Below, one piece after another: positions 52,051 through 62,691 of a stretch of DNA of 64,000 nt; the stretch's first letter is position 1, and every line of letters begins with the position of its first letter. The translations under genes and the position numbers were made by a program. The notes under the pieces were generated by a model that saw nothing but the letters and a program-made list of their open reading frames with translations, was not told the origin of the DNA and ran no database searches. Location of the stretch: NCBI RefSeq assembly GCF_013416775.1, contig NZ_SZVI01000009.1, positions 434,001-498,000 of the forward strand, read 5' to 3'. Source of the stretch: Rhodoferax sp. BLA1. Lineage in GTDB: Bacteria; Pseudomonadota; Gammaproteobacteria; Burkholderiales; Burkholderiaceae_C.

Positions 52051-54492
52051 TCAGTGTTTCACGGCACCTGACAGTTGTGCGGGTTCAATCACCACATCCG
52101 TCGATGCGGCAGCGACAGGTTCATCTTCGGGCAGCGGTGTTGGCATACGCTCAAGCGCAATTTCCAAAACCTTGTCAATCCAGCGTACCGGCACAATTTC
52201 AAGCCCATTCTTGACGTTCTCAGGAATGTCTTGCAAGTCCTTGGCGTTTTCTTCAGGGATCAACACCGTCTTGACGTTGCCCCGCAACGCGGCCAGCAGT
52301 TTTTCTTTCAAACCACCAATAGCCGTGACCTCACCCCGCAAGGTGATCTCACCAGTCATCGCCACGTCACACCGCACTGGAATACCTGTCATGGCGGACA
52401 CAAAGGCAGTGGTCATGGCAGCACCTGCACTCGGACCATCTTTAGGCGTTGCACCATCAGGGACGTGAATGTGGATGTCTTTCTTCTCAAAAAACTCATC
52501 CTTGATCCCCAACCTGCGAGAGCGACTGCGCACCACCGTGCGCGCCGCCTCGACTGACTCTTTCATCACATCACCCAAAGAGCCGGTACGCGTGATCACA
52601 CCCTTGCCAGGCATCATGGCTGCCTCAATGGTCAACAAGTCACCTCCGACCTCGGTCCAGGCCAGCCCCACCACCTGACCCACCTGATTCTTCTTCTCGG
52701 CACGGCCATAGTCGTACTTTCGCACACCCAGAAAATCGTTCAGATTGGCACCGTTCACCGTGACCAGACCCGCCATTTTCTTGAGCTGCAAACCCTTGAC
52801 AACCTTGCGGCAGATTTTTGAAATTTCTCGTTCCAAAGAACGTACACCTGCCTCACGTGTGTAATACCGCACGATGTCACGTACCGCTTCTTCAGTCACC
52901 AGCAGTTCAGACTCCTTCACACCATTGTTCTGGAGCTGCTTGGGCAACAGGTACTTGATCGCGATGTTGGTTTTTTCATCCTCGGTGTAACCCGCCAAAC
53001 GAATGACCTCCATGCGATCCAGCAGCGCCGGTGGAATGTTCATGGAATTCGATGTCGCCACAAACATCACGTCACTCAAATCAAAGTCAACCTCGACGTA
53101 GTGGTCGCCAAACTTGTGGTTTTGCTCAGGGTCCAGCACTTCCAGCAACGCACTCGAAGGGTCACCCCGGAAGTCTGTCCCCAACTTGTCAATTTCATCC
53201 AACAAAAACAAGGGATTACGCGTACCCACCTTGGACAGGCTTTGCAGCACTTTGCCTGGCATGGCGCCAATGTAGGTGCGTCGATGACCCCGGATTTCGG
53301 CCTCATCACGCATACCACCCAGCGCCATGCGCACATACTTGCGCCCGGTGGCCTTGGCAATGGATTGCCCCAGCGAGGTCTTTCCTACGCCCGGTGGCCC
53401 GACCAAGCAAAGGATAGGTGCCTTGACCTTGTCCACCCGTTGTTGCACCGCAAGGTATTCCAGGATACGGTCTTTGACCTTGTCCAGCCCGTAATGGTCT
53501 TCGTTCAACACAGCCTCGGCATTAGCCAAGTTGTGTTTGATCTTGGTCTTGGTGGCCCATGGCATACCGGTGAGCACATCAATGTAATTGCGCACCACTG
53601 TTGCTTCGGCCGACATGGGCGACATCAATTTGAGCTTTTTGAGTTCAGCCTCAGCCTTCTTCAAGGCCTCTTTCGGCATCTTGGCTGACTTGATCTTCTT
53701 CTCGATCTCTTCAATGTCAGCGCCGTCTTCACCTTCGCCAAGCTCTTTCTGAATGGCTTTCACCTGCTCATTCAAATAGAAATCGCGTTGGTTCTTCTCC
53801 ATCTGCCGTTTGACCCGGCCACGAATTTTCTTGTCCACATTCAGAATGTCGACTTCGCGTTCAATCTGACCATAGAGGTTTTCCAGACGATCCTTGATGC
53901 TGGCCAGTTCTAAAACAGCCTGCTTGCTTTCAAGCTTCAAAGGCAGATGTGCTGCGATGGTGTCCGTCATACGACCTGGATCGTCGATGCTGGCAATCGA
54001 GGTCAAAATTTCTGGCGGGATCTTCTTGTTGAGCTTGACGTACTGGTCAAACTGTTGCATCACCGCGCGGCGCAGGGCCTCGATTTCACTGGCCTTGTTC
54101 TTGGATTTGCCTTCAGCCTCAGCAATAACCTCGACCGGTGTGATGCTGGCGACAAAATAAGACTCACCATCGGCCACTTTGGTCACCACCGCACGTTGCT
54201 GCCCCTCGACCAACACCTTGACCGTGCCATCGGGGAGCTTGAGCATCTGCAAGATGGTGGAGATACAACCAACATCAAACATGTCCGTGACCAACGGGTC
54301 ATCCTTGGCAGCCGCTTTTTGCGCCACCAACATGATGCGCCGATCGACACTCATGGCTGCTTCAAGCGCTTTGATGCTCTTGGGACGACCCACAAAAAGC
54401 GGGATGACCATGTGGGGAAAAACCACCACATCGCGCAATGGCAACAGCGGCAAATCAAGAGAATCAGCAGGTAATGGTGTGTGGTCAGACAT
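52051..54492 (-). CDS. lon: ATP-dependent protease Lon
   Basis: An 813-residue LonA protease. N-domain LPLLPLRDVVVFPHMVIPLFVGR, AAA+ module with GPPGVGKTSLGQSIAKATGRKY and FLLDEIDKLG, proteolytic domain with catalytic Ser in KDGPSAGAAMTTA and Lys in LKEKLLAA. About 30 residues longer than E. coli Lon, owing to an Ala/Val/Glu-rich tail. Degrades misfolded and regulatory proteins. Last gene of the tig-clpP-clpX-lon series. Confidence 0.98.
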   Translation of the reverse strand: MSDHTPLPADSLDLPLLPLRDVVVFPHMVIPLFVGRPKSIKALEAAMSVDRRIMLVAQKAAAKDDPLVTDMFDVGCISTILQMLKLPDGTVKVLVEGQQRAVVTKVADGESYFVASITPVEVIAEAEGKSKNKASEIEALRRAVMQQFDQYVKLNKKIPPEILTSIASIDDPGRMTDTIAAHLPLKLESKQAVLELASIKDRLENLYGQIEREVDILNVDKKIRGRVKRQMEKNQRDFYLNEQVKAIQKELGEGEDGADIEEIEKKIKSAKMPKEALKKAEAELKKLKLMSPMSAEATVVRNYIDVLTGMPWATKTKIKHNLANAEAVLNEDHYGLDKVKDRILEYLAVQQRVDKVKAPILCLVGPPGVGKTSLGQSIAKATGRKYVRMALGGMRDEAEIRGHRRTYIGAMPGKVLQSLSKVGTRNPLFLLDEIDKLGTDFRGDPSSALLEVLDPEQNHKFGDHYVEVDFDLSDVMFVATSNSMNIPPALLDRMEVIRLAGYTEDEKTNIAIKYLLPKQLQNNGVKESELLVTEEAVRDIVRYYTREAGVRSLEREISKICRKVVKGLQLKKMAGLVTVNGANLNDFLGVRKYDYGRAEKKNQVGQVVGLAWTEVGGDLLTIEAAMMPGKGVITRTGSLGDVMKESVEAARTVVRSRSRRLGIKDEFFEKKDIHIHVPDGATPKDGPSAGAAMTTAFVSAMTGIPVRCDVAMTGEITLRGEVTAIGGLKEKLLAALRGNVKTVLIPEENAKDLQDIPENVKNGLEIVPVRWIDKVLEIALERMPTPLPEDEPVAAASTDVVIEPAQLSGAVKH

Positions 54493-54613
54493 AAAACATC
54501 CTTTTGTTACCTGTCGGATATGGAGCGGCGTGGCCGCATTTCAAGCGGCCAGCCCATTATCAGCAGGTCATAAAAACGCGATGGGGGCAAAAAACCCCCG
54601 AAGACAGACCAAA

Positions 54614-55876
54614 TCAAGCCTTTTTGGCCACTTCGCGGTACACCAGCAAAGGTGGCTTGTTTTCTTCGATGGTGGATTCGTCAAGCACCACTTTCTCAAC
54701 GTTCGAGGCATTGGGCAAATCGAACATGGTGTCGATCAGTGCCAGTTCCAGAATAGAGCGCAAACCGCGCGCACCTGTTTTACGAGCCAGCGCCTTTTTG
54801 GCGATGGCATTCAAGGCCGACGGGCGGATTTCGAGATCAACCCCCTCCATCGCGAGCAACTTGCTGTACTGCTTGACCAAGGCGTTTTTTGGCTCCGTCA
54901 ATATCTGCACCAGCGTCTCTTCGCTGAGTTCACCCAATGTCGCGACCACGGGCATACGGCCCACCAGTTCTGGGATCAAGCCAAACTTGATCAAATCTTC
55001 TGGCTCAACCTCTTTGAACACCTCGGTCAGATTGCGGATTTGCTTGCTTTTAACGGCAGCACCAAATCCGATGCCCGATGATTCTGTGCGGTTGTCGATG
55101 ACTTTTTCCAAGCCAGCAAAAGCACCACCGCAGATAAACAAAATGTTGGTAGTGTCAACCTGAACAAAATCCTGATTGGGGTGTTTGCGCCCGCCTTGCG
55201 GAGGCACACTGGCCATGGTGCCTTCAATCAGCTTCAGCAATGCCTGCTGGACACCCTCGCCCGACACGTCACGGGTGATCGATGGGTTGTCAGATTTGCG
55301 TGAAATCTTGTCAATTTCATCGATGTAAACAATCCCGCGCTGCGCACGCTCCACCTCGTAGTTACAACTTTGCAGCAGTTTGAGGACGATGTTTTCGACG
55401 TCTTCACCCACATAACCTGCTTCGGTCAAGGTGGTGGCGTCCGCCATGACAAACGGCACATCCAGCATGCGAGCCAAGGTTTGCGCCAACAGTGTCTTGC
55501 CCGAACCCGTGGGACCAATCAGCAAGATATTGCTTTTGGACAACTCCACATCGTCTTTGGAAGACTTTTCCTGGTGCTTCAAGCGCTTGTAATGGTTGTA
55601 AACCGCCACCGCCAAAATACGTTTGGCCGGCTCCTGACCAATCACATAGTTGTCCAGATTGGCCTTGATTTCGGCCGGCGTGGGCAACTCGTTCTTGCCA
55701 ACGGTGTCAGTGGACTGAGGCAACTCATCACGAATGATTTCGTTGCAGAGCTCAATACACTCATCACAGACAAAAACCGAGGGGCCAGCAATCAGTTTCT
55801 TGACTTCATGCTGGCTCTTGCCACAAAACGAGCAATACAGCGTTTTTTCGCCGGAGGAGCCTTTTTTTTCGGCCAT
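54614..55876 (-). CDS. clpX: ClpX unfoldase subunit of ClpXP
   Basis: A 420-residue AAA+ unfoldase. N-terminal C4 zinc domain ([24 protein letters not shown]), Walker [16 protein letters not shown], Walker [11 protein letters not shown], sensor motif [19 protein letters not shown] [10 protein letters not shown]. Feeds substrates to ClpP, whose gene is 5 bp upstream; a GC-rich hairpin (54583-54599) follows. Confidence 0.98.
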   Translation of the reverse strand: MAEKKGSSGEKTLYCSFCGKSQHEVKKLIAGPSVFVCDECIELCNEIIRDELPQSTDTVGKNELPTPAEIKANLDNYVIGQEPAKRILAVAVYNHYKRLKHQEKSSKDDVELSKSNILLIGPTGSGKTLLAQTLARMLDVPFVMADATTLTEAGYVGEDVENIVLKLLQSCNYEVERAQRGIVYIDEIDKISRKSDNPSITRDVSGEGVQQALLKLIEGTMASVPPQGGRKHPNQDFVQVDTTNILFICGGAFAGLEKVIDNRTESSGIGFGAAVKSKQIRNLTEVFKEVEPEDLIKFGLIPELVGRMPVVATLGELSEETLVQILTEPKNALVKQYSKLLAMEGVDLEIRPSALNAIAKKALARKTGARGLRSILELALIDTMFDLPNASNVEKVVLDESTIEENKPPLLVYREVAKKA

Positions 55877-55881
55877 TTGAA

Positions 55882-56481
55882 CTACGCCCTTTTTGAGATA
55901 ACCTGGTCAATCAGACCATATTCCTTGGATTCATCAGCCGACATGTAGTAGTCACGTTCGGTGTCGCGTTCAACACGTTCCAGCGGTTGCCCTGTGCGCT
56001 CTGCCAAAATTTTGTTGAGCTGCTCACGGGTTTTCAGAATTTCACGCGCCTGAATTTCGATTTCTGTCGCCTGACCCTGGCTGCCGCCAGACGGTTGATG
56101 AATCATGATCTTGGAGTTGGGCAGTGAAAACCGTTTGCCTTTTTCACCTGCTGCAAGCAGAAACGCACCCATGCTGGCGGCAAAACCAGTGCACAGTGTG
56201 GACACCTGCGGCTTGATGAAATTCATGGTGTCGTAAATTGCCATACCGGCGCTCACGGAGCCACCTGGCGAGTTGATGTAGAACGAAATGTCCTTGTCCG
56301 GATTTTCACTCTCCAAAAACAACAACTGCGCCACCACCAGATTGGCCACATGGTCATTAACCGGGCCGACCAAAAAAATGACACGTTCCTTGAGCAGACG
56401 CGAGTAAATGTCGTAAGAACGTTCACCACGGCCTGACTGCTCAATCACCATGGGCACCATGCCCAAATTCTGTATGTCCAT
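55882..56481 (-). CDS. clpP: ATP-dependent Clp protease proteolytic subunit
   Basis: A 199-residue serine protease. Catalytic Ser in [14 protein letters not shown], His in [12 protein letters not shown], Asp in [12 protein letters not shown] region. N-terminus [23 protein letters not shown] 56481 has GGGAG upstream; the frame runs 11 codons further up without a ribosome site. Overlaps no gene but lies 5 bp from clpX, so one transcript. Confidence 0.98.
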   Translation of the reverse strand: MDIQNLGMVPMVIEQSGRGERSYDIYSRLLKERVIFLVGPVNDHVANLVVAQLLFLESENPDKDISFYINSPGGSVSAGMAIYDTMNFIKPQVSTLCTGFAASMGAFLLAAGEKGKRFSLPNSKIMIHQPSGGSQGQATEIEIQAREILKTREQLNKILAERTGQPLERVERDTERDYYMSADESKEYGLIDQVISKRA

Positions 56482-56559
56482 TGCACTCCCGCGAAGGTTT
56501 GGGTTAGATCTCAAAAACTGGCTCTACTGTAGCTAAAAACACAAGCCAATAAATGAAAT

Positions 56560-56598
56560 GGGGCTTGTTTGTCTGACTACAAGCCAGACCCAAGCCCC
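56560..56598 (-). terminator. Hairpin terminator after tig
   Basis: GGGGCTTG (56560-56567) and CAAGCCCC (56591-56598) form the stem, with an inner GTCTG/CAGAC pair; on the minus strand it is followed by ATTTCATTT. Confidence 0.65.
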
Positions 56599-56625
56599 AA
56601 TTTAAAGACCGACAGTGGCAAACGC

Positions 56626-57936
56626 TTAGTTTTGCGCCATCAGCTCGTCAAAGCCAACCGCTTTTTCAGTCACTTTAGCCTGAGACAACACGAAGTCAGT
56701 CACGTTGTTTTCCAGAACAATGGCTTCCACCTCGGCCAGACGCTTGTTGTCGCCGAAATACCAACGCGACACTTCGGCGGGTTTTTCGTAGCTGGCAGCC
56801 AACTCATCCACATGGGCCTTGATTTGCTCCATCTTGGCTTGCAAGCTGTTGGCACGCACCAACTCAGCCACCACCAGACCCAAACGCACACGGCGCTCAG
56901 CTTGGGGACGGAACACATCGTCGGGAATCGTGACCTTGTCCGCATCTTTGATACCGCGTTGCTTGAGGTCAGCGCGAGCACCTTCGAGCAAACGGGCAAT
57001 TTCAGCCTGAACGCTGGCATTGGGCAAGTCGAGTTCAGCCTTGGCCACCAGCGCATCCATCACGGCGGTCTTGTTACGAGCCAGCAAGCGGAACTTCACT
57101 TCACGCTCCAGGTTCTTCTTGATGTCAGCGCGCAAACCTTGCACGGTGGCATCTTCAATACCGAGCGATTTGGCCAGCGCATCATCCACCTCTGGCAGAT
57201 GAGCCGCTTCGATCTTCTTGACCGTGACCATGAAGTCAGCAGTTTTGCCCGCCACATCCTTGCCATGGTAGTCAGCAGGAAAGGCCAACGGGAAGGTCTT
57301 GCTCTCGCCCGACTTCAGACCCAAGGTGGCTTCCTCAAACTCCTTGAGCATCTGGCCATCACCCAGGATGAACTGAAAGTCTTGCGCCTTGCCACCATCA
57401 AACGGCTCACCGTCAATTTTTCCTTCAAAATCAACGGTAACGCGGTCACCCGTAGCAGCCTGGCTGTCATGGGCGCGCTGGGAGAAAGTGCGACGTTGCT
57501 TACGCAGGATCTCGAGGGTTTTATCGATGGCGGCGTCGGTCACCTCGGTGGTGATTTTTTCCACCTCAGCGGTACTCAAATCACCGATCTTGACTTCAGG
57601 ATAAACCTCAAAAACGGCTTCAAAAGCCAACTCACCCTCGGGCGCACCGTCTTTTTCGTTGATCTTGGGCTGACCTGCCACGCGCAATTTCGCTTCGTTG
57701 GCGGCATTAAAAAACGCCTCACCCACCTTGTCGTTCATCACTTCGTATTGGACCGAATAGCCGTAACGCTGGGCCACCACATTCATCGGCACCTTACCCG
57801 GGCGAAAACCATCCATCTTCACGGTGCGGGCCATCTTCTTCAAACGTGCACTGACCTCCGCCTGAATGGTGTCCAGGGGCAGGCTCAACGTCATTTTGCG
57901 TTCGAGCTTCTCAAGAGTTTCTACAGCAACGGCCAT
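56626..57936 (-). CDS. tig: Trigger factor
   Basis: A 436-residue ribosome-bound chaperone and prolyl isomerase. Ribosome-binding loop: [17 protein letters not shown]. PPIase domain ~150-240: [29 protein letters not shown]. The C-terminal helical arms complete it. It captures nascent chains at the tunnel exit. Immediately upstream of clpP, as in most proteobacteria, though separated by a terminator. Confidence 0.98.
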   Translation of the reverse strand: MAVAVETLEKLERKMTLSLPLDTIQAEVSARLKKMARTVKMDGFRPGKVPMNVVAQRYGYSVQYEVMNDKVGEAFFNAANEAKLRVAGQPKINEKDGAPEGELAFEAVFEVYPEVKIGDLSTAEVEKITTEVTDAAIDKTLEILRKQRRTFSQRAHDSQAATGDRVTVDFEGKIDGEPFDGGKAQDFQFILGDGQMLKEFEEATLGLKSGESKTFPLAFPADYHGKDVAGKTADFMVTVKKIEAAHLPEVDDALAKSLGIEDATVQGLRADIKKNLEREVKFRLLARNKTAVMDALVAKAELDLPNASVQAEIARLLEGARADLKQRGIKDADKVTIPDDVFRPQAERRVRLGLVVAELVRANSLQAKMEQIKAHVDELAASYEKPAEVSRWYFGDNKRLAEVEAIVLENNVTDFVLSQAKVTEKAVGFDELMAQN

Positions 57937-57958
57937 CTTTCATCTCCAAAAATATGAG

Positions 57959-58045
57959 TGGTGCGCGGGGCGGGACTCGAACCCGCACACTGTTGCCAGC
58001 GTCAGGACCTAAACCTGGTGCGTCTACCAATTTCGCCACCCGCGC
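57959..58045 (-). tRNA. tRNA-Leu (TAG anticodon)
   Basis: Acceptor GCGCGGG pairs with CCCGCGC, encoded CCA, D-loop AAATTGGTAGACGC, anticodon loop TTTAGGT (TAG) and a long variable arm. Lies 22 bp upstream of tig on the same strand. Confidence 0.94.
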
Positions 58046-58167
58046 AAATTAATGGGGGCTGGTAAAAACCGCCCCCAGAAATTGGTCAGCCTTGGATTTT
58101 AACCTGAGGCACAGCCCCCACTTGCTCCACCCCATCGCTTAAATCTTGAGAAATTGCCGTAGCTCGG

Positions 58168-61100
58168 CTATTTGCTGTGGTCAGTCACCCTGAACCAGGC
58201 GGCATACATGGCGGGCAAAGCCAACAGCGTCAGCACCGTTGCCACGATCAAACCACCCATGATGGCCACCGCCATCGGCCCCCAGAACACCGAGCGCGAC
58301 AGCGGAATCATCGCCAGCACCGCAGCGGCTGCGGTCAGCACAATCGGGCGCAGCCGGCGCACGGCCGCGTCCACAATCGCCTCCAAGGGGGCCACACCGC
58401 GGGCGCGGTCCTGCTCGATCTGGTCAATCAGGATCACCGAATTGCGCTGGATCATGCCCATCAAGGCGATCACCCCAAGCAGCGCCACAAAACCGAAGGG
58501 CCGATTCAGCAGCAATAACGCCGCAGCCACACCCACAATGCCCAAGGGCCCGGTCAAAAACACCAGCACCGCCCGGCTGAAGCTGTGCAACTGCAGCATC
58601 AGCAGCGTGAAGGTGATGAACAACATGATCGGGATACCCGCCACAATCGCCGCCGATCCTTTGGCGCTCTCCGCCACCGCACCGGCGACCACAATGCGGT
58701 AGTCACCCTGCCCGGCCTGCGCCCATTGGGCCTCCAGTACCTTGAGCTGCGGCAGCAACTCCTGGGTCACGGTGGCGCCCTGTTTGCCGTCAGCAATGTC
58801 ACTCTGCACGGTGATGGCGTAGTCCCGCCCCTCGCGCCAGAGCACACCGGGCTCCCAGGTGAACACTGGCTTGGCAATTTGCAGCAACGGCACCGACTGG
58901 CCCGAGCTGGTGGGCACATAAGCATTGGCGATGTCGGTGATGGCGCTGCGCTCATCGAGCGGCTGGCGCAACACGATGTCAATCAGTTTGTCTGCCTCGC
59001 GGAACTGGCCAATGCTGCTGCCGCTCAGCGTGGTTTTGGTCGCCTGGGCAATGGACTGGCTGCTGACACCCAGCGCACGCGCCTTGGTCTGGTCCACCTC
59101 CAGGCGCATGACCTTGATCGACTCATTCCAGTTGTCATTAACACCCCGGGTGTGCGGGTTTTGCCGCATCAGGGCCTTGACCTCGTCGGCACGACTGCGC
59201 AAGCCCTGCGGGTCTTGGCCGATCACCCTGAACTGCACCGGGTAGGCCACCGGTGGCCCGTTGGCCAGCAGTTGCACCCGACCCCGCACCTCGGGAAACT
59301 CCTGGGCCAGCAGCGCCGGCAGCTTGTGGCGCAAACGCTCGCGTGTCGCCAGATCCTGGGGCAACACAATCAGCTGCGACACATTGGTCTGCTGAAAAAT
59401 CTGCTCCAGCGGCAGGTAAAAACGCGGCACGCCAGAACCCACCCATTGGGTCACCGACACAATGCCCGGCTCGGCCAGCAGGCGCGCCTCCACCCGTTTG
59501 GCCACCTCTTCGGTGTTGGCAAAAGCGGTTCCCTCGGGTGACCACAGGTCCACCGTGATTTCCGGGCGCGCCGAATCCGGGAAAAACTGCTGCTGCACCT
59601 GGCCCATGCCAAGCAGCCCCAGCACAAACAGCAGCAGCGTCACCGCGATGGTGAGCCAGCGTCGGCGCACACAGGCGCTCACCGTGCAGCGAAACCAGTT
59701 GTAAAACGGGGTGTCGTACATGTCGTGCACTTCGCCGTGTGCCAGCACCGCGCCACTCTCGGCATGGGCCACCACATGCGGCGGCGCAGTCAACAGGCGC
59801 ACACCGAGGTAGGGCACAAAATACACCGAGACGATCCAGCTCAAACACAACGCAATCACCGTCACCGCAAAAATCGCAAAGGTGTATTCACCGGTCATCG
59901 ACTTGGCAACACCAATCGGCAAAAAGCCGGTGGCGGTGATCAGGGTGCCGGTCAGCATCGGCATCGCGGTGATCTCGTAGGCAAAGGTGGCGGCGCGCAC
60001 CTTGTCAAAACCCTCTTCCATCTTGCGCACCATCATTTCCACCGCAATGATGGCATCATCCACCAGCAGGCCCAGCGCGATGATCAGTGAGCCCAGCGAA
60101 ATCTTGTGCAGCCCGATACCCCAATAGTGCATCGCCAAAAAGGTCATCGCCAGCACCAGCGGAATGGTGATGCCCACCACCAGCCCAGGGCGCATGTCGA
60201 GCGTCCAGCGCTTGAAAAACGGGTGGGTGCCAGGGCGCTTGTGCAAACCCAGGCTCAGGAAGCTCACCGCCAGCACAATCGCCACCGCCTCAATCAACAC
60301 CTTGACAAACTCGTTCACCGAGTTGGCCACCGACTTGGGCTGATCCTGGATTTGCGCCAGGGTCACCCCCACCGGCAAGGTTTTGCCGATGTGTTGCGTG
60401 GCCAGGTCCAGAGCCTTGCCCAGCGCAATGATGTCGCCACCCTTGGCCATCGACACACCCAAGGCCACCACCTCCTGGCCCTGAAAACGCACTTTCACCG
60501 CCGGTGGGTCCACATACGCGCGCCGGATGATGGCAATGTCGCCCAGTCGGAGTTGTTTGCCCGCCACCCCGGGCGCACGAATCGGCATCGCAGCCAGCTC
60601 ATCCACCGCGGTGAACTGGCCAGCCACCCGCACCTGCACCACATCCAGCGGGGTTTGCACCGCACCGGCCGACTCCACCGCGTTTTGTTGTGTCAGTTGT
60701 GCCAGCACCGTGTTCATGTCCAGGCCGAGCTGTGCCAGCCGTTTGGCCGAAATCTCGACAAACAGCTTTTCCGCTTGGTCACCAAACAACTCGACCTTGG
60801 CCACATCGGGCACCCGCAGCAACTGCTGGCGCACCTCGTCGGCAAAGGTTTTGACCTCGGCATAACTGAAACCTGGGGCTTGCAGCGCGTAGATCACGCC
60901 AAACACATCCCCAAAGTCGTCGTTGAAAAACGGGCCTTGCACACCCTGCGGCAAGCTGTTGCGCATGTCGCCAATTTTTTTGCGTGTCTGGTACCAGACG
61001 TTGGCCACCTCGTCCCCGCGCGCATGCTCCTTGATCTGGAAGATGATTTGCGACTCACCCGGCTTGGAGTAGCTGCGGATCTTGTCGGCGTAGGGCACCT

Positions 61101-61350
61101 CCTGCAGCGTACGCTCGAGCTTGTCGGTGACCTGCTCGGCCATTTGCTGTGCGCTGGCACCGGGCCAGTAAGCGCGCACCACCATCGCCCGGAAGGTGAA
61201 GGGCGGGTCTTCGTCCTGCCCGAGCTGGAAGTAGCTGGCCGCACCCAGCACCATCAGCACCACCATCAGAAACCGTGTCAGCGGCGCATGCTCCAGCGCC
61301 CAGCGTGACAGGTTAAACCCTTGGTTGTTGTCCAGATCGGGGCTCGTCAT
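58168..61350 (-). CDS. RND efflux transporter permease
   Basis: A 1060-residue AcrB/HAE-type inner-membrane pump with twelve membrane segments and two large periplasmic loops. TM4 proton-relay motif is LGLLVDDAIIAVEMMVRKME; the DED-like start FQLGQDEDPPFTFRAMVV matches the family. Seven bp after the adaptor gene. No outer-membrane channel gene is in the window, so it probably uses a TolC-like protein encoded elsewhere. Substrates unknown. Confidence 0.93.
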   Translation of the reverse strand: MTSPDLDNNQGFNLSRWALEHAPLTRFLMVVLMVLGAASYFQLGQDEDPPFTFRAMVVRAYWPGASAQQMAEQVTDKLERTLQEVPYADKIRSYSKPGESQIIFQIKEHARGDEVANVWYQTRKKIGDMRNSLPQGVQGPFFNDDFGDVFGVIYALQAPGFSYAEVKTFADEVRQQLLRVPDVAKVELFGDQAEKLFVEISAKRLAQLGLDMNTVLAQLTQQNAVESAGAVQTPLDVVQVRVAGQFTAVDELAAMPIRAPGVAGKQLRLGDIAIIRRAYVDPPAVKVRFQGQEVVALGVSMAKGGDIIALGKALDLATQHIGKTLPVGVTLAQIQDQPKSVANSVNEFVKVLIEAVAIVLAVSFLSLGLHKRPGTHPFFKRWTLDMRPGLVVGITIPLVLAMTFLAMHYWGIGLHKISLGSLIIALGLLVDDAIIAVEMMVRKMEEGFDKVRAATFAYEITAMPMLTGTLITATGFLPIGVAKSMTGEYTFAIFAVTVIALCLSWIVSVYFVPYLGVRLLTAPPHVVAHAESGAVLAHGEVHDMYDTPFYNWFRCTVSACVRRRWLTIAVTLLLFVLGLLGMGQVQQQFFPDSARPEITVDLWSPEGTAFANTEEVAKRVEARLLAEPGIVSVTQWVGSGVPRFYLPLEQIFQQTNVSQLIVLPQDLATRERLRHKLPALLAQEFPEVRGRVQLLANGPPVAYPVQFRVIGQDPQGLRSRADEVKALMRQNPHTRGVNDNWNESIKVMRLEVDQTKARALGVSSQSIAQATKTTLSGSSIGQFREADKLIDIVLRQPLDERSAITDIANAYVPTSSGQSVPLLQIAKPVFTWEPGVLWREGRDYAITVQSDIADGKQGATVTQELLPQLKVLEAQWAQAGQGDYRIVVAGAVAESAKGSAAIVAGIPIMLFITFTLLMLQLHSFSRAVLVFLTGPLGIVGVAAALLLLNRPFGFVALLGVIALMGMIQRNSVILIDQIEQDRARGVAPLEAIVDAAVRRLRPIVLTAAAAVLAMIPLSRSVFWGPMAVAIMGGLIVATVLTLLALPAMYAAWFRVTDHSK

Positions 61351-61357
61351 ACGCGCC

Positions 61358-62557
61358 TCACTGCGCCGGGGCCGACACGGCAGCGGTCGGGGCGGCGCTA
61401 ATCAGCGCCTGGGGCGCTACACCGTTGATAGCTGTCTGCGCTTGACTGGTCAGGGCTTGAGGCACACTTGGCTTGTAAATCGTGACTTTCTGACCGGGTG
61501 TCAACACATGCACACCGGCGGTCACCACCAACATGCCGGGGCTCAGGCCGCTGGCCACCACCACCTCGTTGCCGTCGGCGGTGGCGATCTGGATTGGTTG
61601 CAATCTGACCGTCATCGTGCCGGTGTCCAGTACCCAGACCACGGTGGCCTGGCCTTCCTGGCGCAAGGCGGTGGTCGGCAGCTTGATGGCCTGCTGGTTG
61701 CTGCGCTGCAAGCCAGCCGGCAACACCGACACCGTGCTGCCCAGCGCCAGATCACTGCTGGTGGGCAGCGCCGCCTTGACGGTGAAGGTGCGTGTCACCG
61801 GGTCGGCGCTGGCGGCCACCTCGCGTAGCTTGGCGGTTTGTGAGCTGCTCGCCACCCAGCCACGCACCACCACGCTGGCACCCACCTGAATCCCGCCCAG
61901 TTTGTCCTCGGGCACGGCAAACACCACATCACGCGCACCGTCCTGTGCCAACTGCACCACCGGTGTACCAGCGGCCACCACCTGCCCCACCTCAGCCAAC
62001 ACCGCCGTCACCACACCGGACACATCGGCCACCAGGTTGGCGTAGGCCGCCTGATTGGCCTGCGCCGAGAGTTGCGCCTGGGCGGTGTCCAGCTGCGCCT
62101 GCGCCGCTTTCAGGCTGGTGTCGCGGCGCTCCAGTTCGGCCGCACTGATGAAGTTTTGTTCTTTGAGAGACTGGAAACGCTTGAAGTCAGCGGCGGCCAG
62201 GTCGCGGTTGGTACGGGCTGCTGACACCTGGGCGCGTGCCGCATCCGCCGCCAGTTTGAGGTCTTGCGGGTCCAGCTGGGCCAGCACCTGTCCAGCCTTG
62301 ACACGCTGACCTGGTTCCACCGTGCGGCTGACCAGCTTGCCACCGACCCGAAATCCCAAGCGCGACTCAGCACGGGCACGCACCTCGCCAGCATATTCCA
62401 GCCCGGCCACCAGCGGCTGGGCACCCACCGTCATCACCTTCACCGCACGCACCGGCTCCTCGGGGACCGCTGGTTTGGAACAGGCCACCAGCAGCAGGCC
62501 CAAGGCTATAGTCAGGCTCAAACCCGGCCAGCGGGTGGTGGATGCTTGCAAGGGCAT
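61358..62557 (-). CDS. RND efflux periplasmic adaptor lipoprotein
   Basis: A 399-residue membrane-fusion protein. Signal peptide with lipobox LLVAC (Cys ~26). Lipoyl half-motifs GFRVGGKLVSRTVEPGQRVKAGQVLAQLDP and VADVSGVVTAVLAEVGQVVAAGTPV flank a coiled-coil hairpin (~95-165). Beta-barrel and proximal domains follow. The C-terminal tail after ~345 (PSVPQALTSQAQTAINGVA) covers a decayed palindromic repeat. First gene of the pair with the permease. Confidence 0.93.
   Translation of the reverse strand: MPLQASTTRWPGLSLTIALGLLLVACSKPAVPEEPVRAVKVMTVGAQPLVAGLEYAGEVRARAESRLGFRVGGKLVSRTVEPGQRVKAGQVLAQLDPQDLKLAADAARAQVSAARTNRDLAAADFKRFQSLKEQNFISAAELERRDTSLKAAQAQLDTAQAQLSAQANQAAYANLVADVSGVVTAVLAEVGQVVAAGTPVVQLAQDGARDVVFAVPEDKLGGIQVGASVVVRGWVASSSQTAKLREVAASADPVTRTFTVKAALPTSSDLALGSTVSVLPAGLQRSNQQAIKLPTTALRQEGQATVVWVLDTGTMTVRLQPIQIATADGNEVVVASGLSPGMLVVTAGVHVLTPGQKVTIYKPSVPQALTSQAQTAINGVAPQALISAAPTAAVSAPAQ
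61422..61480 (+). repeat. Decayed palindromic repeat near the 3' end of the adaptor gene
   Basis: GTTGATAGCTGTCTGCGCTT, then GTCAGGGCTTGAGGCACACTT and GGCTTGTAAA; both halves are recognisable but mutated. Confidence 0.45.
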
Positions 62558-62591
62558 AAGACGGTACTTTCAAAAAACAAACACACTACTG

Positions 62592-62601
62592 ACCAATTGG
62601 T
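62592..62601. promoter_or_regulatory. Palindrome in the efflux operon promoter region
   Basis: ACCAATTGGT is a perfect 10-bp palindrome in an AT-rich stretch, 35 bp upstream of the adaptor ATG, a fitting place for a TetR- or MarR-type operator. No regulator gene is adjacent. Confidence 0.3.
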
Positions 62602-62691
62602 TATTAATTTTAGGCCAATGCGCTGCCCTGTCAATTCATCACTTGCTCCGCCACCTTACCCGACCGTCACGCCCTGAAAACCGATCCCGCC

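Noticed and set aside
54583..54599. GGGGG-N7-CCCCC as a proven clpX terminator
   Set aside because: Short stem with the U-rich part in the loop rather than after it; mentioned only as a hairpin.
56569..57957. 462-codon open frame on the + strand opposite tig
   Set aside because: It is the antisense of trigger factor; no known domain, and the minus-strand product is unmistakable. Likewise the long + strand frames opposite the RND permease and phoB/pst genes.
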